From: Dyella caseinilytica
Lineage (GTDB): Bacteria > Pseudomonadota > Gammaproteobacteria > Xanthomonadales > Rhodanobacteraceae
Assembly: GCF_016865235.1 (NCBI RefSeq)
Contig: NZ_CP064030.1
Span: 4,748,205 to 4,812,204, forward strand
Direction: 5' to 3'
Length of the DNA stretch: 64,000 nt
This document shows positions 1-8,534 of the stretch, in pieces. The translations under genes were made by a program, and so were the position numbers. A model generated the notes under the pieces. That model saw nothing but the letters and a program-made list of their open reading frames with translations. It did not search any database and had not been told where the DNA came from. Within the stretch, counting starts at the first letter, position 1. Each line of letters begins with the position of its first letter.

Positions 1-1521
1 AGGCTTGCCGCTGCGATAGACACGCGTGTCATGCAGGAACTTTTCGCCGAGTTTGCGAAAATCCTCAGCCTGCATCTCGGCCAGTACGCCCGGATAGCGA
101 GGATCATCCAGATTTGGATCACGCCCTTGCAGATCAAGCACGATGCGCGGAATGTCGGCCAGTTCCTGCGTACCTTCAACCAACGAGTGGGAGGCGAGAA
201 TCTGCTCCAGCAGTGTGGAACCGGCGCGTGGCAGGCCCACGATAAAAATCGGATCCGGGCGCGGATCGCCCACGTTTGAGCGTTCCGCAAAGAATTCGCG
301 CGTGCAGACGTCGATCTGCCTGTGCGTATTGGTTTCGATGATCTCCGCGCGGTAGCGGCTCTCAGAACGCTTTAGCGCGTTGCCTTGCTCATAGTAGCGC
401 CACGATTCGGCGTAATCGCCACGATCTTCGAAGGCTTTACCTAACGCGAAGCACAGATGGTGGCGATCGACGAGCGGCGTGGCGGGTGACGCTTCCTCGG
501 CGCGCATGCGGGCGATCTCTTCGTCCGGGAAGCGATACGTCTTGAGGTTGGCAAGGCTCCAATAGGCGTCGCCAAAGTTGGGGCGTGCTGCCGTCGCCGC
601 ATGATAAGCATCGATAGCTTCGGCTTGCCGACCTTGCGTCTTCAGCGAATGGGCCAACGATAGATGCACATCCGCCGCACCAGGTGCATCTTGCAAAAGC
701 TGTCGATACAACGCGACGGCGCGATCGTGCTCGCCAAGGCCAACGCTCGCGCTGGCGTAGAGCGTGCGGTAATCGAGATGATTGGGATCGAACGCAAGCA
801 GCTTTTCGATCTCTTCGCTGGCACGTTGATACAAGTGCCGCTCGAACAGTACACAGGCATAGTCGTAGCGCGCCGCACGATAATCCGGGGCGATCTTCAA
901 CACGGCTTCGAGCAGTACATCGGCATCGTCAAGCACGCCACGCGCTAGCCCGATGCGGGCAAGCAGGCGCATCGCTTCGACATCGTTGCCGACTTTGAGC
1001 AGATAGGCGCGAATGATCTGTTCGGCGGGATCGAATTCGCCATCCGAGAAATGACTGGTGGCGCGCACGACATCCGGCGCAAGACGCTTAAGCGTGGCGA
1101 CATGCGAAGCGGCTGTCGCCGCGTTGGCCGCATCGCCGGTCATGCGATACAGGCCTTCGAGCAGGTTCCAGCTCGAGGGCAATGCCGGGTTGATGTTGAC
1201 GGCATGAAGTAACGCGTCGATGGCATTCGGTGCATCGCGCAACACCACGTAACAGTGGCCGCGTTCCTCGTGCAGACGGCTGTAACGCGGATGTTCCTGC
1301 TCCATGCGCGCGAGCGTCTGCAACGCGGCGTCGATCTGTCCCAGGTAGCGCTGGCTGCGGGCAACCAGATAGAGCACCTCGTAATGGCCCTTCGCCTCCG
1401 TCAACAACGCCTGAGCCGCTTGCAGGGCTTGCGCGTGCTGGCCGTCACTCTGCCACTGGCGTATGCGTTCGATGTCCCTCGCCACGGAATCGGAAACGGG
1501 ATCGGTTGCCGCGGTGTTCAT
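1..1521 (-). CDS. TPR-repeat sulfotransferase family protein (partial, C-terminus beyond left edge)
   Basis: The frame opens at an ATG (1521) and stays open to the window edge, giving 507 codons. The N-terminal ~370 residues are helical TPR-like repeats (blocks such as GHYEVLYLVARSQRYLGQID and AADVHLSLAHSLKTQGRQAE). They are followed by the sulfotransferase PAPS-binding loop PIFIVGLPRAGSTLLEQIL, in which RAGST is the 5'-phosphosulfate loop, and then by LVEGTQELADIPR. Proteins of this build transfer sulfate from PAPS; the acceptor cannot be predicted. The gene lies just downstream of the TonB-dependent receptor but is separated from it by a terminator. The family call is firm and the substrate is unknown. 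Confidence 0.88.
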   Translation of the reverse strand, partial: MNTAATDPVSDSVARDIERIRQWQSDGQHAQALQAAQALLTEAKGHYEVLYLVARSQRYLGQIDAALQTLARMEQEHPRYSRLHEERGHCYVVLRDAPNAIDALLHAVNINPALPSSWNLLEGLYRMTGDAANAATAASHVATLKRLAPDVVRATSHFSDGEFDPAEQIIRAYLLKVGNDVEAMRLLARIGLARGVLDDADVLLEAVLKIAPDYRAARYDYACVLFERHLYQRASEEIEKLLAFDPNHLDYRTLYASASVGLGEHDRAVALYRQLLQDAPGAADVHLSLAHSLKTQGRQAEAIDAYHAATAARPNFGDAYWSLANLKTYRFPDEEIARMRAEEASPATPLVDRHHLCFALGKAFEDRGDYAESWRYYEQGNALKRSESRYRAEIIETNTHRQIDVCTREFFAERSNVGDPRPDPIFIVGLPRAGSTLLEQILASHSLVEGTQELADIPRIVLDLQGRDPNLDDPRYPGVLAEMQAEDFRKLGEKFLHDTRVYRSGKP

Positions 1522-1540
1522 GGATGATCAACAACCTTGA

Positions 1541-1571
1541 ATAAAAAAGAGGGTGGGCTTGCGCCCACCCT
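1541..1571 (-). terminator. Intrinsic terminator after the TonB-dependent receptor gene
   Basis: On the minus strand a perfect 9-bp stem (AGGGTGGGC / GCCCACCCT, 4-nt loop) is followed by CTTTTTTAT. It lies about 30 bp past the receptor stop codon and about 20 bp before the sulfotransferase start, so the two genes are probably separate or only partly read-through units. Confidence 0.85.
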
Positions 1572-1602
1572 ATACTACGAGCCTGCCTGCGGAGAAGGCA
1601 GC

Positions 1603-4248
1603 TTAGAACTTGAAGCCAACCTTCACGCCCAGCACGCGCGGACGTAGCGGCACCTGCGACTCGATGAACTGAGCCGAAGAGGTGAACACGCTGGCATGAT
1701 TGTTGGTCAGGTTGGTGCCATACAGCGACACATCCCAGTTGTCCTTGGCCACGCCAATCGATGCGTCGACGGTGGTGTAGCCACCCTGCAGATAACGCAA
1801 CTCCACCGTGGTGACGTCAGTCACGCCTGCGCCGCTCGGATAGGTCGCCGGCTGGTTGTACATCGAACCGGTGCGGTTGAAGCCAGCCTGCGCGAACGCC
1901 TTGAAGCCGCCGTTGAACTCCCAGTCATAACGCAGACGCATGTTGTACTGCGAGCGCGGCGAGAACGCGGGCGTGCTGCCAACGTTACCGAACGGGTTGG
2001 TGAACGATGACACGTCACCAACAGCGCCCGTTTCGACGATGCAACTGTTGTAGCCCGGCGAACCTGGAATGTTGTTGACCAGACACGGCGAGTTGGTCTG
2101 CTTGGCGTGATTGAGCGAGCCGGAGCCGATGAGCGACAGGCCATCGGTGATCTTGCCCTGGAACTGCACCTCCAGGCCATCCACCTTGTAGTTCGGTCCA
2201 TTGACCGCGAAGGTGGTGTTACCCAGCACCAGCGGATTGAAGAACTGCATCTGCACGTTGTCCCACCGCATGTCATACGCAGAGGCATTAAGCAGCAGGC
2301 GGTCATCGAAGAACGTGGACTTGAAGCCGATTTCGTTGTTGGTCAGCGTGTCGGGCGCGTAGCTGATTGGCTTCTGGTACTGCGCCTCGCCATCGAGCTT
2401 CGCCACACCCGAAGTCGTGCGGTTGAAACCGCCCGGACGGAAGCCTTGCGAGAAGGTGTAATACACCATCATGTCCGGCGTGATGTGCCACTCGAGGTTC
2501 GCGCGGCTCTTAAAGCCGTTATACGTCTTGTGGTAATTCATCACCGTGTCATCGCCCACGTAGGTACCGTTGGGGACGTTGACCTGGGCGCTGGTGGTGT
2601 AGAACTCCGTACCAGTCTGCCATTCGGAGTAATGGTAATAGCGGGTTCCGGCTGTCGCGGTCAGGACATCCGGGATGATGTCGAACGACATCGAACCGAA
2701 CGCTGCTTCCTGCTTGTAGCCGCGCTGCGCATTTTCACCGAAGGCCGTGCCAGCGGGGAGCGTGACACCCGGCGAGGACTCCGCAACAGCGACGCAGGGG
2801 TTGCCACCGGCGAGGGCGCTGGCGAGGTTCTGCGGTGTGCAAGAGGGAATCGTGTTGTAGTCGAACCGCATGTGGTCGTCGATGTTGAAGTCTTCGTAGT
2901 AAAGACCACCGATGACACGGAAGCGATTGTCTTCCGGTGTGCTCAGGCGCAGCTCGTGGCTCTGGTGCGAGCTGGCTACGTTGTCGTTCCAATAACCGTT
3001 CGGCGAATAGCACGTCGGCTTGCCGGCGCTGGATATGCCCGCCGAGGTGCCGGTGCACTGGTAATACATGCCACCCGCGCTGCGCGAGTAGTTGGTGTAG
3101 TCCTGCTGCTCGCTGATGCGGCGATTGGTGTAGCCGCCGGTGTACACCACCGAGAGGTCGCCGACCTGGCCATTCAAGGTCCAGGCGGTGTTGGTGTAAT
3201 GGTCATTGTTCCAGGCCGGCACGAAGGCGGTAATCTGGTCGGTGCCGAGCGTCTGGCCGTCCGAGCCGACCGGGTAGGTCGAGGACTGACCCTTCGCATC
3301 CATGTTCTGGTAGCTCTCGGCGATCAGGAAGTTCCAGTCGTCGTTGATCTTCCACAGTCCGGACAGGCGTGCACCCTGGGTATCGACCGGGTTCCAGTTG
3401 CTCTGCGCCACCGAATAGTTGTTGGCAACCGAGGTACCACCGGCGGCCACGTAAGGTGCCATGGCACCGCCACCGTCGGTCGGCTGGCGCGTGTACGTGC
3501 TCGGCACGTTGTCGATGTAACCGCCCTGATGATCGTTGTAGATCACGCCACGCACCGCGAACGTACCTGGAATGATCGGCAGGTTCAGCACCGCGTTGGC
3601 CGAATTGTTCGGACCACCGCCGGCGGTGACACCGGTGCTGGCTTCCGCACTGCCGCTGACGCGGGTGAGGTTCGGTTGGTTGGTGATGTAGCGCACCGCA
3701 CCCGCTTCGGCGCCACCGCCGAACAGCGTGCCTTGCGGACCTTCCAGCACTTCGACGCGATCCATGTCGACCATGTAGATGTCGAGATTACGCGCCGGGA
3801 ATTGCATGGACTGGTCGTCCAGATAGACGGCCACGTTCGGGAACGGTGCGATGGTCGCGCTGGACTGGTTGCCCAGGAAGCCGGTGCTCAGGCCGCGCAT
3901 GTAGATGTTGCCCTGGCCGGGACCGTTTGCGGCGAAGGTCACGTTCGGCAGGTATTTGATCAGGTCGTCGAACGACGTGATGTTCAACTGCTGCAGCGTA
4001 TTGCCGGTGAATGCCTGGATGGTGATCGGCACGTCCTGAATGTCCTGGACGGTGTGCTGCGCCGTCACCGTCACAGTGCCGAGGGTGGACGTATTGGACG
4101 AATCCGGTTTGGACGGCTGAGCCGGCTGCGCGGCGGCAGAAGGCTGTGTGGCCGGCACTGGCTGAGTGGTGTCATCCGCATAGGACACGCGGGTGATAGC
4201 AAGCGCGGCCAGCACCGCGCAAGTGATTGGATTGATCTTCAAAGCCAT
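1603..4248 (-). CDS. TonB-dependent outer-membrane receptor
   Basis: An 881-aa outer-membrane active transporter. The signal peptide is MALKINPITCAVLAALAITR followed by VSYA, then a Pro/Gln-rich linker and a TonB-box-like segment (TLGTVTVTAQ). The plug domain carries DVPITIQAF, RVEVLEGPQGTLFGGGAEAG and AVRYITNQP, typical of the sphingomonad/xanthomonad siderophore-or-carbohydrate receptor group. The barrel ends in the aromatic motif VLGVKVGFKF. The ATG at 4248 is preferred over the longer open frame because GGGGGAAA precedes it and the signal peptide starts there. The substrate is unknown. TBDR plus TPR-sulfotransferase is a pairing I associate with these bacteria, suggesting a sulfated or glycan ligand, but that is inference. 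Confidence 0.93.
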   Translation of the reverse strand: MALKINPITCAVLAALAITRVSYADDTTQPVPATQPSAAAQPAQPSKPDSSNTSTLGTVTVTAQHTVQDIQDVPITIQAFTGNTLQQLNITSFDDLIKYLPNVTFAANGPGQGNIYMRGLSTGFLGNQSSATIAPFPNVAVYLDDQSMQFPARNLDIYMVDMDRVEVLEGPQGTLFGGGAEAGAVRYITNQPNLTRVSGSAEASTGVTAGGGPNNSANAVLNLPIIPGTFAVRGVIYNDHQGGYIDNVPSTYTRQPTDGGGAMAPYVAAGGTSVANNYSVAQSNWNPVDTQGARLSGLWKINDDWNFLIAESYQNMDAKGQSSTYPVGSDGQTLGTDQITAFVPAWNNDHYTNTAWTLNGQVGDLSVVYTGGYTNRRISEQQDYTNYSRSAGGMYYQCTGTSAGISSAGKPTCYSPNGYWNDNVASSHQSHELRLSTPEDNRFRVIGGLYYEDFNIDDHMRFDYNTIPSCTPQNLASALAGGNPCVAVAESSPGVTLPAGTAFGENAQRGYKQEAAFGSMSFDIIPDVLTATAGTRYYHYSEWQTGTEFYTTSAQVNVPNGTYVGDDTVMNYHKTYNGFKSRANLEWHITPDMMVYYTFSQGFRPGGFNRTTSGVAKLDGEAQYQKPISYAPDTLTNNEIGFKSTFFDDRLLLNASAYDMRWDNVQMQFFNPLVLGNTTFAVNGPNYKVDGLEVQFQGKITDGLSLIGSGSLNHAKQTNSPCLVNNIPGSPGYNSCIVETGAVGDVSSFTNPFGNVGSTPAFSPRSQYNMRLRYDWEFNGGFKAFAQAGFNRTGSMYNQPATYPSGAGVTDVTTVELRYLQGGYTTVDASIGVAKDNWDVSLYGTNLTNNHASVFTSSAQFIESQVPLRPRVLGVKVGFKF

Positions 4249-4914
4249 TTTCCCCCGAACAAAAAAATTTAGCCGGACATGCCGGCGCGGATGCCTGAGT
4301 ACTGCAATGCCTAACAGGCTAGAGAGTGGCGATGAAGCGCTTATGACGTGGTCTAGCCAAGTGGCGTAGCTGTCTAGGCGTACCCGATGCAAGCATCCCT
4401 AGCTGGGTGCGGTACTTTTCAAGTTGCGCGTGACAGTGTGATGTCTACGAAACGTGCGAACGATGACAAACGCGCATAATCGAGCATGTTGTGTCGATGA
4501 CATCGATGCACAACGCGTCATGGATGCTGTTGCATGCAACGTACGCAAGTTCTTGTCAGTCGCAACAGGATCGGAAAAACGTGCTTATGACGTTTTGTAA
4601 CGAGTGTTATCGATCTTCAATTCAGGGCGACTTGGATGCGGGATTGTCATTTACGCGCAAGCTTGAGCTTGTCTTGAGAGGCCACGTCTTTCGTTGCAAA
4701 AGACAGCCTTGTCCACACGATTTAGAAGGCTACGTATTTTTCGAGATAGCCCATAACGCCTCACCGTCATTCCGGCGAAGGCCGGAATCCATGCTTCGTA
4801 CTTGCCATAGATTCCGGCCTTCGCCGGAATGACGGTGAGGCAAGATTTGTTCTTACGTATACCTAAGCGCCAGCAGAGAAAATGGTTGGCCGGTAACGCT
4901 TACGTTTGATGTGT
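4249..4914. other. 666-bp intergenic region
   Basis: No convincing gene. It holds the promoter side of the receptor gene, unassigned sequence from about 4400 to 4740, and the long palindrome at 4758-4841. Frames crossing it translate the palindrome and show no recognisable domain. Confidence 0.6.
4758..4841. repeat. REP-like palindromic repeat, complete
   Basis: Two 31-nt arms (4758-4788 and 4811-4841) are perfect inverted copies built on GTCATTCCGGCGAAGGCCGG, separated by about 22 nt. Each arm also contains an internal short palindrome (TTCCGGCGAAGGCCGGAA). The same unit recurs at 42875-42942 and 47662-47780, with variants at 13241-13323 and 25858-25937. Confidence 0.9.
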
Positions 4915-6057
4915 TTAGAACGACCGCTGCCCCGCCACCCAAACGTTGCGCACGATCGGCAGTCCATCCATCACCCGCATCCGCACCACATCGGCGCGCA
5001 AGCCCGTCTTCAGCTCGCCACGATCATCAAATCCAAGCGCCTTGGCGGGGTTGCTGCTCACCGTCGCCATTGCGCGCGGCATCGACCAGCCCGCCTGCGT
5101 GTGCAGCATGAAAGCACCATGCAACAAACTGGCAGGCACGTAGTCGGACGAAAGCATGTCCAGGCGATCAGCGCGCGCCAATTCCAGCGCGGCGACGTTG
5201 CCCGAATGCGAACCACCGCGCACCACGTTCGGAGCACCCATGACCGTGGTCAATCCGCGTGCATGCGCCGCCTCAGCAGCTTCTTGCGTGGTGGGAAATT
5301 CCGAAATCGTCACACCGATGCGTTTGGCGTGTTCGACCTGTCCGGTGTCGGTGTCATCGTGACTGGCGAGTACGATATTGCGGCCGTGCGCCAGTGTAAG
5401 CACAGCACTTTCATGCTTGGCGCTGTAGGTGGCCTGCTGTTCGGTACGGCGCTTCACCACCTCGGCGAATTCATCTTCGCCCCAGCTCATGTGGTTCTTG
5501 CTGTAGTACTTGCGGTACTGCTGCAGGTCACGGTACTGGCGTTGGCCGGGCGTGTGGTCCATCAGCGAGATAAGACGCACGCTGGCGTGATCCATCAGCG
5601 GTTCCAGCGCCTCGATCAGGCGCGGATACGCCAGCTCGCAACGTAGGTGGAACCAGTGGTCTGCACGCAGCGCACCGCTGCGCTGGCCGCCCAGAATGCT
5701 GTCGTAAGTACTGCGCAAGGTTTCGATGCGCACGCTTTCTTCTTCCAGATCGCCAACCGAAAGCGCGTCGAATACCGTGGTGATGCCCGCGGCAACGATT
5801 TGCGCGTCATGGGTCAGCACGGCAGGCAGCGATGGCCACAGCACACCGGCGCGCGGCATCAGGTGCTTTTCCAGATTGTCGGTGTGCAGCTCGATCAAAC
5901 CGGGAATCACGTAGTCGCCTTCGCAGTCGATCGCGCCGGGGGCCTGGGTCGAACCTTCTTCGACCAGCCGGATGATGCCGTTGCGGGCGATCAGCGAGCC
6001 GTGGATTTCGCCATCGCCGAGCACGATGCGCGCATTGGTAAGAGCTAAATCGTTCAT
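4915..6057 (-). CDS. phnM: Alpha-D-ribose 1-methylphosphonate 5-triphosphate diphosphatase PhnM
   Basis: A 380-aa amidohydrolase-superfamily enzyme that removes pyrophosphate from ribose 1-alkylphosphonate 5-triphosphate, giving the 5-phosphate substrate of PhnJ. The metal-binding motif HTDNLEKH is at residues 58-65; further family blocks are LTHDAQIVAAGITTVFDA, SLMDHTPGQRQY, LASHDDTDTGQV, FPTTQEAAEAA and SSDYVPASLLHGAF. Its length matches E. coli PhnM (378 aa). It is the last gene of the phnGHIJKLM run, about 20 nt after phnL. Confidence 0.97.
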   Translation of the reverse strand: MNDLALTNARIVLGDGEIHGSLIARNGIIRLVEEGSTQAPGAIDCEGDYVIPGLIELHTDNLEKHLMPRAGVLWPSLPAVLTHDAQIVAAGITTVFDALSVGDLEEESVRIETLRSTYDSILGGQRSGALRADHWFHLRCELAYPRLIEALEPLMDHASVRLISLMDHTPGQRQYRDLQQYRKYYSKNHMSWGEDEFAEVVKRRTEQQATYSAKHESAVLTLAHGRNIVLASHDDTDTGQVEHAKRIGVTISEFPTTQEAAEAAHARGLTTVMGAPNVVRGGSHSGNVAALELARADRLDMLSSDYVPASLLHGAFMLHTQAGWSMPRAMATVSSNPAKALGFDDRGELKTGLRADVVRMRVMDGLPIVRNVWVAGQRSF

Positions 6058-6077
6058 GAGAGTCTCAAGGTAAAAGT

Positions 6078-6779
6078 TCAGGCAGCTTCGAGAGCTTGCA
6101 TCGGGAACAGGCGTGTCGCGACGCGCTCGCGCATGTCTTCGTCATGGAAAATGCCCAGCACGGCCGAGCCGTTGGCACGCGCTTCCTCCAGCAGCTCTGC
6201 GACAACGGCGCGGTTGTCGGCGTCGAGCGAGGCAGTAGGTTCGTCGAGCAGCAGGATCGGACGCGGCACGATCAAGCCACGCGCAATGTTCACGCGCTGC
6301 TGTTCGCCGCCGGAGAAGGTGCCAGGCGGTAGCTGCCACAGGCGTTCGGGCACGTTCAGGCGGGACAACAGATTGCCCGCGCGTTCCCGCGCCTGTTCCA
6401 GGCAGGCGCCGTTTTGCAGCAACGGCTCGGCGACGATATCCAGCGTCGGCACGCGCGGGATCACCCGCAGAAACTGGCTTACGTAGCCCAACGTGTGACG
6501 ACGTACGTCGAGCACCTCGTGCGGCGTGGCCCTGGCCAGATCCAGCCAACGCCCGTCGTGGCGCACATGCACCGCGCCGAAGCTGGGGTGGTAATTGGCG
6601 TAGATCACGCGCAGCAGTGTGCTCTTGCCAGCACCGGAAGCACCGGAAAGCACCACGCATTCGCCGGCATGCAGGCGCAGGTTCAGTCCGCGCAGCACAT
6701 TCAGGCGGGCACCGTGCTGGTGGTGCAGTTCGAACGACTTGCTAAGGTCGCGCAGTTCTAACATCAAGGCGGCGGTCAT
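6078..6779 (-). CDS. phnL: C-P lyase ABC-type protein PhnL
   Basis: A 233-aa ABC ATPase-like protein with Walker A GASGAGKST, signature SGGEQQRVNIARG and Walker B ILLLDEPTASLD. With PhnGHI it is needed for nucleophilic attachment of phosphonate to ribose-triphosphate in the C-P lyase pathway. It is not thought to be a transporter component. The start overlaps the phnK stop by 4 nt, indicating translational coupling. Confidence 0.96.
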   Translation of the reverse strand: MTAALMLELRDLSKSFELHHQHGARLNVLRGLNLRLHAGECVVLSGASGAGKSTLLRVIYANYHPSFGAVHVRHDGRWLDLARATPHEVLDVRRHTLGYVSQFLRVIPRVPTLDIVAEPLLQNGACLEQARERAGNLLSRLNVPERLWQLPPGTFSGGEQQRVNIARGLIVPRPILLLDEPTASLDADNRAVVAELLEEARANGSAVLGIFHDEDMRERVATRLFPMQALEAA

Positions 6780-7546
6780 GTGGTCAATACCGAAGAAACG
6801 AGCAATTGCGTGTACGGATGTTGCGGATCGTCCAGGATCTGGTCGGTGAGCCCGGTTTCGACCACGCGGCCACCCTGCATCACGATGGTGCGTGCGGCGA
6901 GCAGACGGGCGACGGCCAGATCGTGCGTCACCATCACCGCGGCGAGGCCGAGTTCGTTCACCAGGCGGCGCAGCAGATCGAGAATGCGTGCCTGCACCGA
7001 TACATCGAGGCCAGCCGTGGGTTCGTCCATGAAGACCAGCCGCGGCTGCGTGACCAGGGTGCGGGCGATTTGCAGGCGTTGCTGCATGCCGCCGGAGAAA
7101 CCGGACGGCGCGTCATCGATACGTTCCGGATCGATTTCCACGCGTTCCAGCCAGTTTCGTGCGACGCCACGCAACTGGTTGTAGTTGCGCATACCCAGCG
7201 CCATCAGGCGCTCGGCCACGTTGGCGCCAGCGCTGACATTCAGGCGCAGCCCGTCGCGCGGATTCTGGGTGACGTAACCCCATTCCTCGCGTGCAAGGCG
7301 TCGTCGATCGGCTTCGCTGAGCGTATGGATATCCAGCCAAGCATCATCGCGTTGGCGATAACGCACGCTGCCGGAGGTGGGCGATAACTGCGCTGCGACC
7401 GTGTTCAGCAAGGTCGACTTGCCTGAGCCGGATTCGCCCACGATGCACAGCAATTCGCCCGGATGCAGGTCAAAGCTCACATCAGCACAGCCGATGCGGT
7501 GGCCGTAGTAGCGGCTGAGGTTGCGGACTTGCAGCAGCGCGCTCAT
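6776..7546 (-). CDS. phnK: C-P lyase complex ABC-type ATPase PhnK
   Basis: A 256-aa ABC protein with Walker A GESGSGKST, signature FSGGMQQRLQIARTL and Walker B LVFMDEPTAGLD, ending in the oligopeptide-ABC-like DPQHPYTQLLVSS. PhnK binds the PhnGHIJ core as a dimer and powers turnover. The ATG at 7546 is chosen over the upstream in-frame ATG at 7558 because the latter lies inside the ribosome-binding site (GGAGGTGCTT before ATGAGC). A 142-bp gap with a palindromic unit separates it from phnJ, the only real break in the operon. Confidence 0.96.
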   Translation of the reverse strand: MSALLQVRNLSRYYGHRIGCADVSFDLHPGELLCIVGESGSGKSTLLNTVAAQLSPTSGSVRYRQRDDAWLDIHTLSEADRRRLAREEWGYVTQNPRDGLRLNVSAGANVAERLMALGMRNYNQLRGVARNWLERVEIDPERIDDAPSGFSGGMQQRLQIARTLVTQPRLVFMDEPTAGLDVSVQARILDLLRRLVNELGLAAVMVTHDLAVARLLAARTIVMQGGRVVETGLTDQILDDPQHPYTQLLVSSVLTT

Positions 7547-7651
7547 AAGCACCTCCATGTCTGCGAACTTTCAGACTTGCTTAAATATTCGACCCGTCGC
7601 CCCGTCGCAGATCGGGGTCTAGCGTCTTTGTTGCGGTAGGCAAGGCGCTGG

Positions 7652-7671
7652 GTCCCGGCCTGCGCCGGGAC
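7652..7671. repeat. Single REP-like hairpin between phnJ and phnK
   Basis: GTCCCGGC and GCCGGGAC (8-bp perfect stem, 4-nt loop CTGC) form half of the dispersed palindromic repeat. Being transcribed inside the phn operon, it could act as an mRNA-stability or attenuation element. Confidence 0.7.
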
Positions 7672-7700
7672 GACGAATGAAAGATTGCGGGGAAGCAAAC

Positions 7701-8534
7701 TCATGCCTGCACCTCCGCCCTGCGCTGACCGCAGAAATCGGTATCGGAGCAGACGAACATGCGCGTGCCGCGATCATCGACGATCACTTCGTCGAGATAA
7801 CTTTCGCCCGAACCGCACAACTCGCACTGGTGTTCCCAGCGCTGGATCTCGAACGGATGGTCCTCGAAAGCCAGGCTTTCCACCTTGGTATACGGTGGAA
7901 TCGCATACAGACGCTTTTCGCGGCCCGCACCGAACAGCATCAGCGCGGGCGAGTGATCGAGCTTGGGGTTGTCGAACTTCGGAATCGGCGAGGGCGAGGT
8001 AAGGAACCTGCCATCGACCAGTACCGGGTAGTCATAACTGGTGGCGATGTGCCCGTACTGGGCGATGTCTTCGTACAACTTCACGTGCATAAGTCCGTAA
8101 TCGGCCAGGGCGTGCAGGGTGCGCGTCTCGGCTTCGCGGGGTTCCAGCGTGCGCAGCGGCTCGGGCTCGGGCACCTGGAACACCAGGATCTGATCTTCGC
8201 GCAGGGATGTTTCAGGAATGCGGTGACGGGTCTGAATCAGGGTCGCCTCAGCCGTGCGCTCGGTCGTGGTGACACCGGCGACGCGGGCGAAGAAACGGCG
8301 GATGTTCACTGCGTTGGTAGTGTCATCTGCACCCTGGTCGATCACTTTCAGTACGTCGTCAGGACCCAGCAAGGCGGCGGTGACTTGAATGCCGCCGGTG
8401 CCCCAGCCGTAGGGCAGCGGCATTTCGCGGCTGCCGAACGGCACCTGATAGCCGGGAATCGCTACGGCTTTCAGCAGGGCGCGGCGCAGCATGCGCTTGG
8501 TGTCTTCGTCGAGAAAGGCAAAGTTGTAGGTCAT
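7701..8534 (-). CDS. phnJ: Carbon-phosphorus lyase PhnJ (radical SAM)
   Basis: A 277-aa enzyme that cleaves the C-P bond of 5-phosphoribosyl 1-alkylphosphonate, releasing the alkane. The four conserved cysteines are at C237, C240, C262 and C268 (CELC ... VCSDTDFC), the unusual C-terminal iron-sulfur/radical motif of this family. The N-terminus MTYNFAFLDEDTKRMLRRAL and the segment YGWGTGGIQVT are typical. Its start overlaps the phnI stop by 4 nt. Confidence 0.97.
   Translation of the reverse strand: MTYNFAFLDEDTKRMLRRALLKAVAIPGYQVPFGSREMPLPYGWGTGGIQVTAALLGPDDVLKVIDQGADDTTNAVNIRRFFARVAGVTTTERTAEATLIQTRHRIPETSLREDQILVFQVPEPEPLRTLEPREAETRTLHALADYGLMHVKLYEDIAQYGHIATSYDYPVLVDGRFLTSPSPIPKFDNPKLDHSPALMLFGAGREKRLYAIPPYTKVESLAFEDHPFEIQRWEHQCELCGSGESYLDEVIVDDRGTRMFVCSDTDFCGQRRAEVQA

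Noticed and set aside
2107..4272. Long plus-strand open frame (about 720 codons) opposite the TonB receptor
   Set aside because: It is a shadow of the receptor gene: Arg/Val/His-rich, no domain, no ribosome-binding site.
4491..4832. 113-codon plus-strand frame
   Set aside because: Its C-terminal part translates the REP palindrome (SFRRRPESM); no ribosome-binding site or homology recognised.
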